DNA of 64,000 nucleotides from Exiguobacterium sp. s124 (GTDB lineage Bacteria > Bacillota > Bacilli > Exiguobacteriales > Exiguobacteriaceae): positions 248,001-312,000 of the forward strand of contig NZ_JACSKH010000002.1 in assembly GCF_018617485.1 (NCBI RefSeq). The letters run 5' to 3'. A model generated the notes under the pieces. The model did not search any database, was not told where the DNA came from, and worked only from the letters and a program-made list of their open reading frames with translations. Position numbers and translations under genes: made by a program. The first letter of the stretch is position 1, and the number at the start of each line of letters is the position of its first letter. Below, piece after piece: positions 33,514-40,526 of the stretch.

Positions 33514-35637
33514 ATGGAATGGTTAGGTAGACAGTTGGTTCGCTTTCGATATGGAGTACTACTCGTTTGGGCGATTTTACTCGCGGGGTCGGTCTATTTT
33601 GGGCTTCAGCTCCCGGGTGAGTTGAGAGGAAACGGCTTCGCCATTCAAGACGGACGGTTTCAACAAGTAGAAGATACGTTGAATGAACGGTTTGATCGTG
33701 CTGGCGCCTCGATGATCGTACTATTCGAAGGCGGAGATTTGGATACGGTCATGGACGAACAGCAAGAACAATTGGAGACGATTCGGTCGGTTGATGGCGT
33801 GATTACTCCATCCGAGAATCCAGATGCCCGTTCAGGAGACGTCGCCTATTTCGTGCTTGAGTTTGAAGACTATGAAGCGGCCGAATCTTCGATTGCTGCG
33901 GTCCGTGATGCGCTTATCACAGACACGGATACAGAAGTGCGCTTGACTGGGGAACCGGTATTTGCGGACGACCTGAATGAGGCATCGAAAAATGACTTGA
34001 TTCGGGCGGAGTTGATTGGGATTCCAGTCGCACTGGTCGTATTATTACTCGTTTTCGGAACGCCGCTCGCGGCACTCATGCCGTTGCTCGTCGGACTGAT
34101 CACGTTCATCGTAGCGGCGGGGTCTCTATTCTTTTTTGCGCAAAACATGGAATTATCCATATTCGTCTTGAACGCCGTGGCGATGATTGCCATTGCGCTC
34201 GGGATTGATTTCTCATTGCTACTCGTCAACCGCTATCGTGAAGAGTTGACGCGAGGACAATCGAGAGAAGAGGCGATCGTTCGAACTGTTGCAACGGCCG
34301 GACGTTCGATTCTCTTTTCAGGACTATGTGTATTCGTCGGGTTGGCCGGTCTACTCTTTATCCAGGTCGATGTCTTCCAGGCGGTCGCACTCGGTGCGCT
34401 TATTGCCGTCGCAGGGGCGGTTTTGTCGGCACTGACCCTCCTGCCGTCATCTCTATACTTAGTTGGGGATGCATTGAATAAAGGACGAATCATCAAGTCT
34501 GATGAGACAAAATCAGAAAGACGTTGGCAAAAACTCGCGCGTTTCGTGATGAGACGTCCTGTGACGATGACGCTCATTGCGTTATTGTTACTTCTGCCAA
34601 GTCTCTGGTTCGTTCGCGACTTGGAGTTAAATATTCCAGATGCCGACGCGCTCCCGACTTCCTATGAATCACGGGCGGCACTTGAACGCTTTGACGAAGT
34701 GTTTGGAGAAAATTCAACCGATGCCGTCATTCTGTTTGAAGCGAATGATCTGACGGATCCGATGATTTTAGAAGAACTGACAATGCTCACGGACGACTTG
34801 AACGAAGTGGACATTGTCGATAACGTCTCAACCTTTTTGACGACATCCGGTTTGACACCGGAAGCTTTCACACAACTCGTCGAGGCGGCACCAGAACAAC
34901 TCGCTCCGCTTGAACGACTTGTGACCCTTGACGGGAACTCAGATTTGGCACTCGTCAACGTGAGCTTCGATGTGCCACCGAGTGACAAGGAAGCGCAAGC
35001 GTTCGTGCGTGATTGGCGAGATCAAGGATTTGAGGTCGGTGGACCTGCTGCTTTTAACGAAGAGATTTATGATGAGATTTACGACAGCATCCCATATGCG
35101 GTGATTACGGTCATTTTGGCCACATTCTTCATCCTCATGTGGGCGTTCCGCTCCATCTTGATTCCGATTAAAGCCATTCTCATGAACGTGCTCGGCCTCG
35201 GAGCGACGTTCGGCTTACTCGTCATCATCTTCGAATCCGGTTATGTATATGACGCGGAAACAATCAGTATATTGACACCGGTCTTTATCTTCTCGCTCGT
35301 CTTCGGATTGTCGATGGACTATGAGGTATTCCTCGTTTCACGAATCGAGGAATATTACCGCGAGACAGGTGACAACGACTATGCGACAGAGATGGGACTG
35401 GCCAAAACGAGTAAAATCATCACCTCGGCCGCGATCATTATGATTGTCGTGACGGGTGCGTTCGCCTTCACGGGTGTCAGTCCGATCAAACAGCTCGGTG
35501 TCGGGATTGCCCTCGCCATTTTCATCGATGCGACGATTATCCGGATCCTGCTCGTTCCGTCACTCATGAAGCTGTTCGGGGATTGGAACTGGTGGTGGTT
35601 CGGCAAAAAGAATTTACCGAAACGTAACATGCACTAA
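33514..35637 (+). CDS. MMPL/RND-family transporter (YdfJ-like)
   Basis: Large membrane exporter of 707 residues with twelve hydrophobic segments in two 6-helix halves, each with one extracellular loop domain after its first helix. The conserved proton-relay motifs are GIDFSLLLVNRYREE in helix 4 (near 234) and GLSMDYEVFLVSRIEE in helix 10 (near 590), the GxxxDY/F form of MMPL proteins. Members move lipids, siderophores or drugs; the cargo here is unknown. ATG 33514 has GGGAGGAG upstream; the longer start at 33487 has none. No regulator adjoins it, and no terminator divides it from the next leader. Confidence 0.9.
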   Translation: MEWLGRQLVRFRYGVLLVWAILLAGSVYFGLQLPGELRGNGFAIQDGRFQQVEDTLNERFDRAGASMIVLFEGGDLDTVMDEQQEQLETIRSVDGVITPSENPDARSGDVAYFVLEFEDYEAAESSIAAVRDALITDTDTEVRLTGEPVFADDLNEASKNDLIRAELIGIPVALVVLLLVFGTPLAALMPLLVGLITFIVAAGSLFFFAQNMELSIFVLNAVAMIAIALGIDFSLLLVNRYREELTRGQSREEAIVRTVATAGRSILFSGLCVFVGLAGLLFIQVDVFQAVALGALIAVAGAVLSALTLLPSSLYLVGDALNKGRIIKSDETKSERRWQKLARFVMRRPVTMTLIALLLLLPSLWFVRDLELNIPDADALPTSYESRAALERFDEVFGENSTDAVILFEANDLTDPMILEELTMLTDDLNEVDIVDNVSTFLTTSGLTPEAFTQLVEAAPEQLAPLERLVTLDGNSDLALVNVSFDVPPSDKEAQAFVRDWRDQGFEVGGPAAFNEEIYDEIYDSIPYAVITVILATFFILMWAFRSILIPIKAILMNVLGLGATFGLLVIIFESGYVYDAETISILTPVFIFSLVFGLSMDYEVFLVSRIEEYYRETGDNDYATEMGLAKTSKIITSAAIIMIVVTGAFAFTGVSPIKQLGVGIALAIFIDATIIRILLVPSLMKLFGDWNWWWFGKKNLPKRNMH

Positions 35638-35717
35638 AGGTAAAATTCATGAACTGAATCAAAATGTGTGGTAAACTACGTACAAGATTACGCGCAATTT
35701 GAGAAAGGAAGGTCTTT

Positions 35718-35765
35718 ATGGATACCGAGAGGACGTGGCCTCTGTTCCAACTTCCGGACTTCTAG
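35718..35765 (+). CDS. Putative regulatory leader peptide before the YitT-type gene
   Basis: Fifteen codons, MDTERTWPLFQLPDF, with ribosome site AAAGGAAGG 5-6 bases upstream of ATG. The codons for Leu-Phe-Gln and Leu-Pro lie in segments (35741-35749 and 35751-35756) that pair with downstream bases (35817-35825 and 35803-35808), and a further hairpin hides the next gene's ribosome site. The layout resembles leader peptides of translational attenuators. Translation is inferred. Confidence 0.5.
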   Translation: MDTERTWPLFQLPDF

Positions 35766-35877
35766 CGTTGAATGATCACCATGACGTGTATCAATCAACA
35801 AACGGAAGATCGGAGATGGAACAGATGGAACCGCAGCTACGACTGAGGATCCTCCTCTCCGTCAAGAACGGGGAGGA
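35741..35877 (+). promoter_or_regulatory. Putative translational attenuator: alternative stems around a hidden ribosome site
   Basis: Stem A: TCTGTTCCA (35741-35749) with TGGAACAGA (35817-35825), continued by CTTCCG (35751-35756) with CGGAAG (35803-35808). Stem B: TCCTCTCCGT (35853-35862) with ACGGGGAGGA (35868-35877), which buries GGGGAGGA, the ribosome site of the gene at 35886. Alternative stem C: CGGAGATGGA (35811-35820) with TCCTCTCCG (35853-35861), bulging one T; it needs stem A open and would free the ribosome site. Confidence 0.55.
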
Positions 35878-35885
35878 CAATCGGA

Positions 35886-36518
35886 ATGAAACGAGTTGCT
35901 ACCATAGTGCTCGGAACGCTGATCATGGCGTTCGGTTATTATTATTTGAATGAACAGTTTGGTTTGGCGGAAGGTGGATTCGTCGGGTTATCGCTACTCG
36001 GTCGCTATTTATTTGATATCGACCCGGCGATCTCGATGATCGTGCTCGACATCCCATTTTTTATCATCGCATTGTGGTGGAAAGGATGGCGTTTTGTCGG
36101 ACAAGCAGTATTAGCCGCTTCGTCCCTTTCGCTCAGTTATGCGATGTGGGACCGTCTCGATTTGCTCACGTTTGAGATTCAAGTATGGCCAGCGACGTTA
36201 TTCGCTGCCATCGCGAGTGGGATTGTGACCGGGTATGGTCTCGGTCTCGTCTTGAAGTCAGGCGGAGCGACCGGAGGCGACGATTTATTCGCTCTCGGAT
36301 TGTCGAAGTGGACAGGTGTGTCGGTCGGTACGATTTTAATTATTTTTGATGTGATCGTCCTTGGGATTTCACTCATTTATTTACCATTATCGAACGCGTT
36401 GTATACGCTGATCGCGGTATCAATCGCCGGACGAGTCGTCACCAAGATGCTCGTCGTCGACGAACCGAAAGCGACACCTGTCGTACCAAATTGGACACCA
36501 AAAAACGATCTCGCGTGA
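35886..36518 (+). CDS. YitT/YczE-type integral membrane protein
   Basis: A 210-residue membrane protein with five or six hydrophobic segments. It has the repeated Gly-rich blocks of the YitT membrane domain: GLAEGGFVGLSLLGRYLF near residue 25 and KSGGATGGDDLFALGLS near 120. The C-terminal DUF2179 domain of full-length YitT proteins is missing, so length resembles the YczE branch. Function unknown. The ribosome site GGGGAGGA lies 8 bases upstream but is paired in a hairpin; a leader peptide precedes it. The stop lies in the terminator. Confidence 0.82.
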   Translation: MKRVATIVLGTLIMAFGYYYLNEQFGLAEGGFVGLSLLGRYLFDIDPAISMIVLDIPFFIIALWWKGWRFVGQAVLAASSLSLSYAMWDRLDLLTFEIQVWPATLFAAIASGIVTGYGLGLVLKSGGATGGDDLFALGLSKWTGVSVGTILIIFDVIVLGISLIYLPLSNALYTLIAVSIAGRVVTKMLVVDEPKATPVVPNWTPKNDLA

Positions 36519-36531
36519 GGTCGTTTTTTTT
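36502..36531 (+). terminator. Intrinsic terminator
   Basis: AAAACGATCTC pairs with GAGGTCGTTTT (one G-U) followed by a T-run. Confidence 0.88.
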
Positions 36532-36985
36532 AGTTCATCGAAGCGGCGACGTCAAACAAGTCCTGCATCGAGAGTTCATGTCCTTTGTAGTCGATTGCAT
36601 ATTCAACACCATCTCGTTGCCAGCTGAGAATGGTGAGTGCCTCGGTTTGATTAAAATATACAGGAGAATCTTGAATGGTTTGAGAGTATGTTTCCCACTG
36701 TTCTGTATGGTGCCATCCTAGCTCCGTAGTTGCCCATATGGTCATAGATTCCTCTTCGTTTTCATAGACGAGTTCGACTTTCCCTAGGCTGACAAGATGT
36801 GCGTATTCAGTCTCTGCAACAAAAGGAAGGTGTGTGGGGCCGTGAACCTCGAATGGAACGAACGCTGTCGTTGCTGGAATTGGCAAAGGAATTTCGCTTC
36901 GGCCGATGAAAAACAGAACGAAACTCATACCGAGGATACACTTGAAGATAAACCGACTTTTTCGATTTTTTGGTAGGAAAGACAT
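36530..36985 (-). CDS. Hypothetical membrane-anchored protein, DUF4367-like
   Basis: A 151-residue protein with a basic N-terminus (KNRKSRFIFK), one hydrophobic segment at about 14-30 and an extracellular domain. The end, DGVEYAIDYKGHELSMQDLF, resembles the closing strand and helix of DUF4367-type domains, often found fused to anti-sigma factors; this is a weak match. ATG 36985 is chosen because GAGGTGAG lies 8 bases upstream; a TTG at 36991 is too close to it. Stand-alone gene. Confidence 0.58.
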   Translation of the reverse strand: MSFLPKNRKSRFIFKCILGMSFVLFFIGRSEIPLPIPATTAFVPFEVHGPTHLPFVAETEYAHLVSLGKVELVYENEEESMTIWATTELGWHHTEQWETYSQTIQDSPVYFNQTEALTILSWQRDGVEYAIDYKGHELSMQDLFDVAASMN

Positions 36986-37125
36986 GATCAAATCTCACCT
37001 CACTGAACATTTTAAACACTTTCATTTAGTATAGATGAGATATTTGGTTAAAACATACAATAAATAACTTTTCATTTGCTGAAGGTGGTATCATGAAGGA
37101 TGACTAGAAATGAGAGGTGCATCTT

Positions 37126-37311
37126 ATGAAGAATCGAAAGATCGTAAATTTTAGTATCCTCGTGTTGCTCATGGCAGTGATGGTAATCAATAATCTCGAA
37201 GGAATGCACACGTTCAAGACAGTAGTGAACAGTCTGGCGATTTTGACGTTGTCTGTCATTGGTATTGTATACGCGATACAATACACGCAAAACAAAAAGA
37301 GAGTCATGTGA
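37126..37311 (+). CDS. Hypothetical 61-residue membrane protein
   Basis: Small protein with two hydrophobic helices (about 8-24 and 36-53) and basic ends (MKNRK and QNKKRVM). GAGAGGTG lies 6-7 bases before the ATG at 37126, and a strong terminator follows, so it is likely a real gene. I recognise no family and no operon partner. Confidence 0.6.
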   Translation: MKNRKIVNFSILVLLMAVMVINNLEGMHTFKTVVNSLAILTLSVIGIVYAIQYTQNKKRVM

Positions 37312-37313
37312 GG

Positions 37314-37345
37314 AAATAGGTGGCCGAGGCCACCTATTTTTCTTT
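37314..37345 (+). terminator. Intrinsic terminator
   Basis: AAATAGGTGGCC pairs perfectly with GGCCACCTATTT around GA, followed by T's. Confidence 0.92.
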
Positions 37346-37420
37346 TTCGTTATTTGTGCTAAACCTCACAGCGCATGCTATCACCATCCATTACACTAGT
37401 GGATGAAGGAGTGATAGGTG

Positions 37421-38143
37421 ATGAAATGGATGATTCCAACACAACATGGCGCATGGTCGATGCTCATTTTGCCGTTCGTTCTTGGAGGAACGGTCGGAGG
37501 ATGGACGTGGACACATGTGCCTTTTGCCATCGCATGGCTATTTGTTTATATGGGGACGTTCTTCTTGTTCCAATACATCAAACAACGTAAGAAATCGCGT
37601 GAGCTATTACGCACAGTGGTGATTTATTTGACGATTGCGATCTTAGCCATCATCCCAGTCTTATGGGTACAATGGCATCTTATCGGGTTCGGGTTCGCGA
37701 TGATTCCATTCGGTCTCGTGAACGCCTATTTTGCCAACATCAAAGATGAGCGTAACGTGTGGAACGATGTGAGTGCCGTCACGTCATTCTGTATCGGAGG
37801 AATGGCGAGTTATTACCACGGGGCACACATCTTTGATGAAACGATTATATGGGTATTCGTTTTGCCATATCTTTATTTCCTCGGAAGCATCTTTTTCGTC
37901 AAGACGATGATTCGGGAAAAGAAGAGCATCGTGTATCGGAACCTTTCGTGGGGATATCACATATTACTGATTAGCGTATTCATTGTACTCGGATATCCTC
38001 TTCTCGCATTGGCTTATGCACCGAGCCTGATACGCGCTGTTTGGTTTTATGGCAAAAAGATCCCGATCATGAAGATTGGGATCTTGGAAATCGCGAACTC
38101 TGTATTTGTACTGACATGTCTTACAACATATCTTCTGATTTAG
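37421..38143 (+). CDS. YwiC-like family membrane protein
   Basis: A 240-residue membrane protein with seven or eight hydrophobic segments. The N-terminal WMIPTQHGAWSMLILPF is the family mark (PxQHGAW), followed by the FVYMGTFFLFQ and NAYFANIKDERN regions. YwiC is encoded near nitrate respiration genes in Bacillus subtilis but has no proven function; the UbiA-like look (NAYF-x-DxxxD-like stretch) is suggestive only. AAGGAG 9 bases upstream supports ATG 37421. It ends tail to tail with the next gene, sharing 4 bp. Confidence 0.78.
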   Translation: MKWMIPTQHGAWSMLILPFVLGGTVGGWTWTHVPFAIAWLFVYMGTFFLFQYIKQRKKSRELLRTVVIYLTIAILAIIPVLWVQWHLIGFGFAMIPFGLVNAYFANIKDERNVWNDVSAVTSFCIGGMASYYHGAHIFDETIIWVFVLPYLYFLGSIFFVKTMIREKKSIVYRNLSWGYHILLISVFIVLGYPLLALAYAPSLIRAVWFYGKKIPIMKIGILEIANSVFVLTCLTTYLLI

Positions 38144-39087
38144 TTCGTAGACGACGAGGTACTGGCGATAACGGCGGCAGTTGTAGCGGCAGTCATGGCT
38201 TGTTGCATCGCCAGCAAATGGGCAAACGTCCCGTGCAACAATAAGTCATTCGCCTCTCCAGTGATGTGATCGGCAGCTACGAGTTGAAGCGCGACAAGTA
38301 CGCTATGCGTATTAAACCAGCGTTGTTTCTCTTTTTCGGCATTCACAACTTCTTGAATGGCATGTATGACATCCGCATGCGGTTCCGCGACAATGCTCAG
38401 CAAGGCGAGCGCAGGCAAGTGTTCACGACGAATGGATATTTGTATTTCATCTAAATGTGATTTCCAAGCGAGCAGTCGGGACACCGCTTCTTCTGCGGAA
38501 GAGTCGCTGAACGTCAGAAGATGTGAGACGAGCTGTAGTTCGTTTGACTTCGGGAGTCGGTCTTTCAATAACGTATAATGCTGCTCGATACGCTCGTTCA
38601 AATCGATGACATCATCAAACGCTTGAACGAGAACGAGCGACGATAACAAGTCCTCCTCGCTCGTCAACCAGGGATGATGTTGTTTGAACGTTTGATATAA
38701 ATCAGTCGCCTCATCGAGTCGTCGCTCAGGATCCTCTACATTAATCAGTTGATTTGCTAAAAAGGGCCGCAACGAACTGAAACGGAAGTGTTTGCGGTCG
38801 AGTAAAGTATCGAGACGGAGCGCCTCGTCGATTGCAGTTCCGATGTCCTCATACTTGGCATCAAGAAACGAGAGCCAGACGAGGTTTTGACTGCCTCGAA
38901 ACTTTGAGAACATCTTCGTTTTTTGTTTCAATGTATCGCGTGCATGTGAAAAACGGGATGCCTCGAACGGGGTGTCGTGAATCGCATAATGAATGGCCAT
39001 CAAGCGTCGGAAGTCATCTGTCAGTTCCCATTTCGTCGCCTCTTTAATGGCGTCTAACGCCTCTACATATCGATCATAACGTGTCAT
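38140..39087 (-). CDS. DUF4003 family protein
   Basis: A 315-residue soluble, mainly helical protein. The layout, with an RRLMAIHYA start, a YQTFKQHHPWLTSEEDLLSSLVLV centre and a Ser/Thr/Ala-rich end (AATTAAVIASTSSS), fits DUF4003 proteins of Bacillales as I remember them. Function unknown. AAGGAGG 8 bases upstream supports the start. Its stop overlaps that of the convergent YwiC-like gene, and there is no terminator between the two. Confidence 0.62.
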   Translation of the reverse strand: MTRYDRYVEALDAIKEATKWELTDDFRRLMAIHYAIHDTPFEASRFSHARDTLKQKTKMFSKFRGSQNLVWLSFLDAKYEDIGTAIDEALRLDTLLDRKHFRFSSLRPFLANQLINVEDPERRLDEATDLYQTFKQHHPWLTSEEDLLSSLVLVQAFDDVIDLNERIEQHYTLLKDRLPKSNELQLVSHLLTFSDSSAEEAVSRLLAWKSHLDEIQISIRREHLPALALLSIVAEPHADVIHAIQEVVNAEKEKQRWFNTHSVLVALQLVAADHITGEANDLLLHGTFAHLLAMQQAMTAATTAAVIASTSSSTN

Positions 39088-39138
39088 ATCGAATCGCCTC
39101 CTTGGTCAACCATACGAGCTACAATAAGAAGATGTTTC

Positions 39139-39175
39139 AAAAAAAGCCGCCCGGAACAATTTCCGGACGGCTTTT
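39139..39175 (-). terminator. Intrinsic terminator
   Basis: AAAAGCCGCCCGGA pairs with TCCGGACGGCTTTT (one mismatch); T-run on the minus strand, after the YbjN-like gene. Confidence 0.85.
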
Positions 39176-39177
39176 GA

Positions 39178-39609
39178 TTATTGTACTTGTGTGTAGAGCT
39201 TTTGCATGTACTCGTTCACTTCGTCGGCCGCTTGGAACATCATGAATGAATGTTGCAAGATGATCTCTGGCGAGAAGCCGAGGTCTAGGTCGAGTGTAGA
39301 TGCGAGTGTGACATCACGATCGCTGTCGAGTACGCAACGGAAGTATTTGAACTCCTGGTTGAACTCGTTCAAGGCGTTTAGAATCGGTAAGTCTTCTACA
39401 TAGTCTGGGACGTGCGTTACGGTCGCAGCGTACAACTCAGCGTCTGTCGTCTTTTTGTTAAAAGCGATAATCATAACGGGCTGAGCCCCGGATTTTGTTG
39501 TTTCACGCGTCAAAAACGTGACATGCGTTTCAGTGTCGCTCTCTTTGAACGTCATGTTGCGTTCAGCGGCGAGCGCTCTAAATGATTCTACTTTTTCTTC
39601 GAAGTTCAC
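39178..39609 (-). CDS. YbjN-like domain protein
   Basis: A 143-residue acidic soluble protein starting at GTG 39609, with GGGGG about 8 bases upstream. Alternating strands and helices, with LNEFNQEFKYFRCVLDSD near residue 85 and a closing FMMFQAADEVNEYMQ helix, resemble the YbjN/type III secretion chaperone-like fold. The function is unknown and the match is by pattern only. It is probably a single gene. Confidence 0.5.
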   Translation of the reverse strand: MNFEEKVESFRALAAERNMTFKESDTETHVTFLTRETTKSGAQPVMIIAFNKKTTDAELYAATVTHVPDYVEDLPILNALNEFNQEFKYFRCVLDSDRDVTLASTLDLDLGFSPEIILQHSFMMFQAADEVNEYMQKLYTQVQ

Positions 39610-39676
39610 AAGGAAATCCCCCTTAGTAAGTCGTTACTCTAACTTTCCCCCATTTGGACGGGGAAAGCAAGGGGAA

Positions 39677-39943
39677 CTAGCGTTTCATCAACATTTTAAT
39701 GGCTTCTTCGACCGTTTCGGACGTATCTTCGCCATCTGCTTGCGCTGTGATGATGCATTGCTCTAAGTTCTTGGCCACGATAATCGTCGAGGCGCGGTCG
39801 AGTGCAGAGCGTGCGGCACTTAATTGCGTCACCACATCACGACACTCCTTGCCTTCTTCCATCATGCGGATGATGGCGCGAATTTGCCCTTCTACACGTT
39901 TCATTCGATTCAATACTTTTGGGTCGTATTGATACTGTTCCAT
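39677..39943 (-). CDS. cstR: CstR, persulfide-sensing CsoR-family repressor
   Basis: DUF156 repressor of 88 residues. Cys34 (GKECRDV) and Cys63 (NLEQCII) are the two conserved cysteines. The position that binds copper in CsoR (His, four residues before the second Cys) is Asn59, so copper sensing is unlikely; this Cys-Cys pattern without His is that of CstR, which forms di- to tetrasulfide links with persulfides and then leaves DNA. The divergent operon of rhodanese and CoA-disulfide reductase supports this. ATG 39943 has GAGGTG 6 bases upstream. Operator-like repeats lie at 40008 and 40099. Confidence 0.88.
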   Translation of the reverse strand: MEQYQYDPKVLNRMKRVEGQIRAIIRMMEEGKECRDVVTQLSAARSALDRASTIIVAKNLEQCIITAQADGEDTSETVEEAIKMLMKR

Positions 39944-40007
39944 GTCATTCACCTCTATAGTAAAAATTGTTCAGTAACCCAACTATTTATTGTGTAGGCT
40001 CATCTTA

Positions 40008-40023
40008 ATACATGGGGGAGTAT
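40008..40023. promoter_or_regulatory. Possible second CstR operator
   Basis: ATAC-N8-GTAT with a G-run in the centre (ATACATGGGGGAGTAT), between cstR and the divergent operon; could serve autoregulation. Confidence 0.4.
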
Positions 40024-40088
40024 GTGTCGAGCATCAACCCCTCGAGAAGGGAAGAATAAAATATTCTCTATTTCGTCAAACTTATTTC

Positions 40089-40117
40089 TTGCATTTGGAT
40101 ACCTAAGGGGGTATATT
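40089..40117 (+). promoter_or_regulatory. Promoter and CstR operator of the sulfur operon
   Basis: TTGCAT at 40089-40094, 17-base spacer, TATATT at 40112-40117. The inverted repeat ATACC-N6-GGTAT with the G-tract typical of CsoR-family operators lies at 40099-40114, in the spacer and over the -10, where a bound repressor would block polymerase. Confidence 0.7.
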
Positions 40118-40220
40118 AATGACGTGGAAGCTAAATGTTCAATAAATCACAAACTTATTGATCGCCAGCTACCAAGCCGAATGGTATAAATTGATTTGAA
40201 AAAAGAAAGGTAGATCAACG

Positions 40221-40526
40221 ATGAAAGCATCCGCTTTAAAACGTCAAATGGACTTTGAAGTGCCTGTAAATATCGTCGACGTCCGAGAACGTGACGAGTT
40301 TCAAGAAGCACATATCGAAGGTGCGAAAAACTATCCGTTATCAGAAATCACAACGTGGATCGACACACTCGATCCAGCTGAAGAATACGTCGTTCTTTGC
40401 CGCTCTGGTGCACGCAGCACGCAAGCAACTTGGCAAATGGAGGCGAAAGGCTATAAAGTGGTCAATATAGAAGATGGCTTGATGAGTTGGCCAGGAGAAG
40501 TCGTCAGAGGAGGAAATGGACAATGA
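40221..40526 (+). CDS. Single-domain rhodanese
   Basis: Sulfurtransferase of 101 residues. The active loop is CRSGARS with Cys60; the N-terminal IVDVRERDEF and HIEGAKNYP are the standard rhodanese marks. It likely moves sulfane sulfur between thiols and the downstream reductase. The last bases overlap the reductase start (ATGA), so it is co-translated. It is the first gene of the CstR-controlled operon; a 5' leader of about 95 bases precedes it. Confidence 0.92.
   Translation: MKASALKRQMDFEVPVNIVDVRERDEFQEAHIEGAKNYPLSEITTWIDTLDPAEEYVVLCRSGARSTQATWQMEAKGYKVVNIEDGLMSWPGEVVRGGNGQ

Noticed and set aside
35699-35953. 84-codon open frame overlapping the attenuator and the YitT-type gene start
   Set aside because: TTG start without spacing to a ribosome site, and sequence in the second half is a shifted reading of the membrane gene. 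The shorter leader ORF in another frame has the ribosome site.
39640-39668. Hairpin after cstR (CTTTCCCC / GGGGAAAG) as a terminator
   Set aside because: The stem is real but lacks a T-run on the minus strand, so I did not list it as a terminator.
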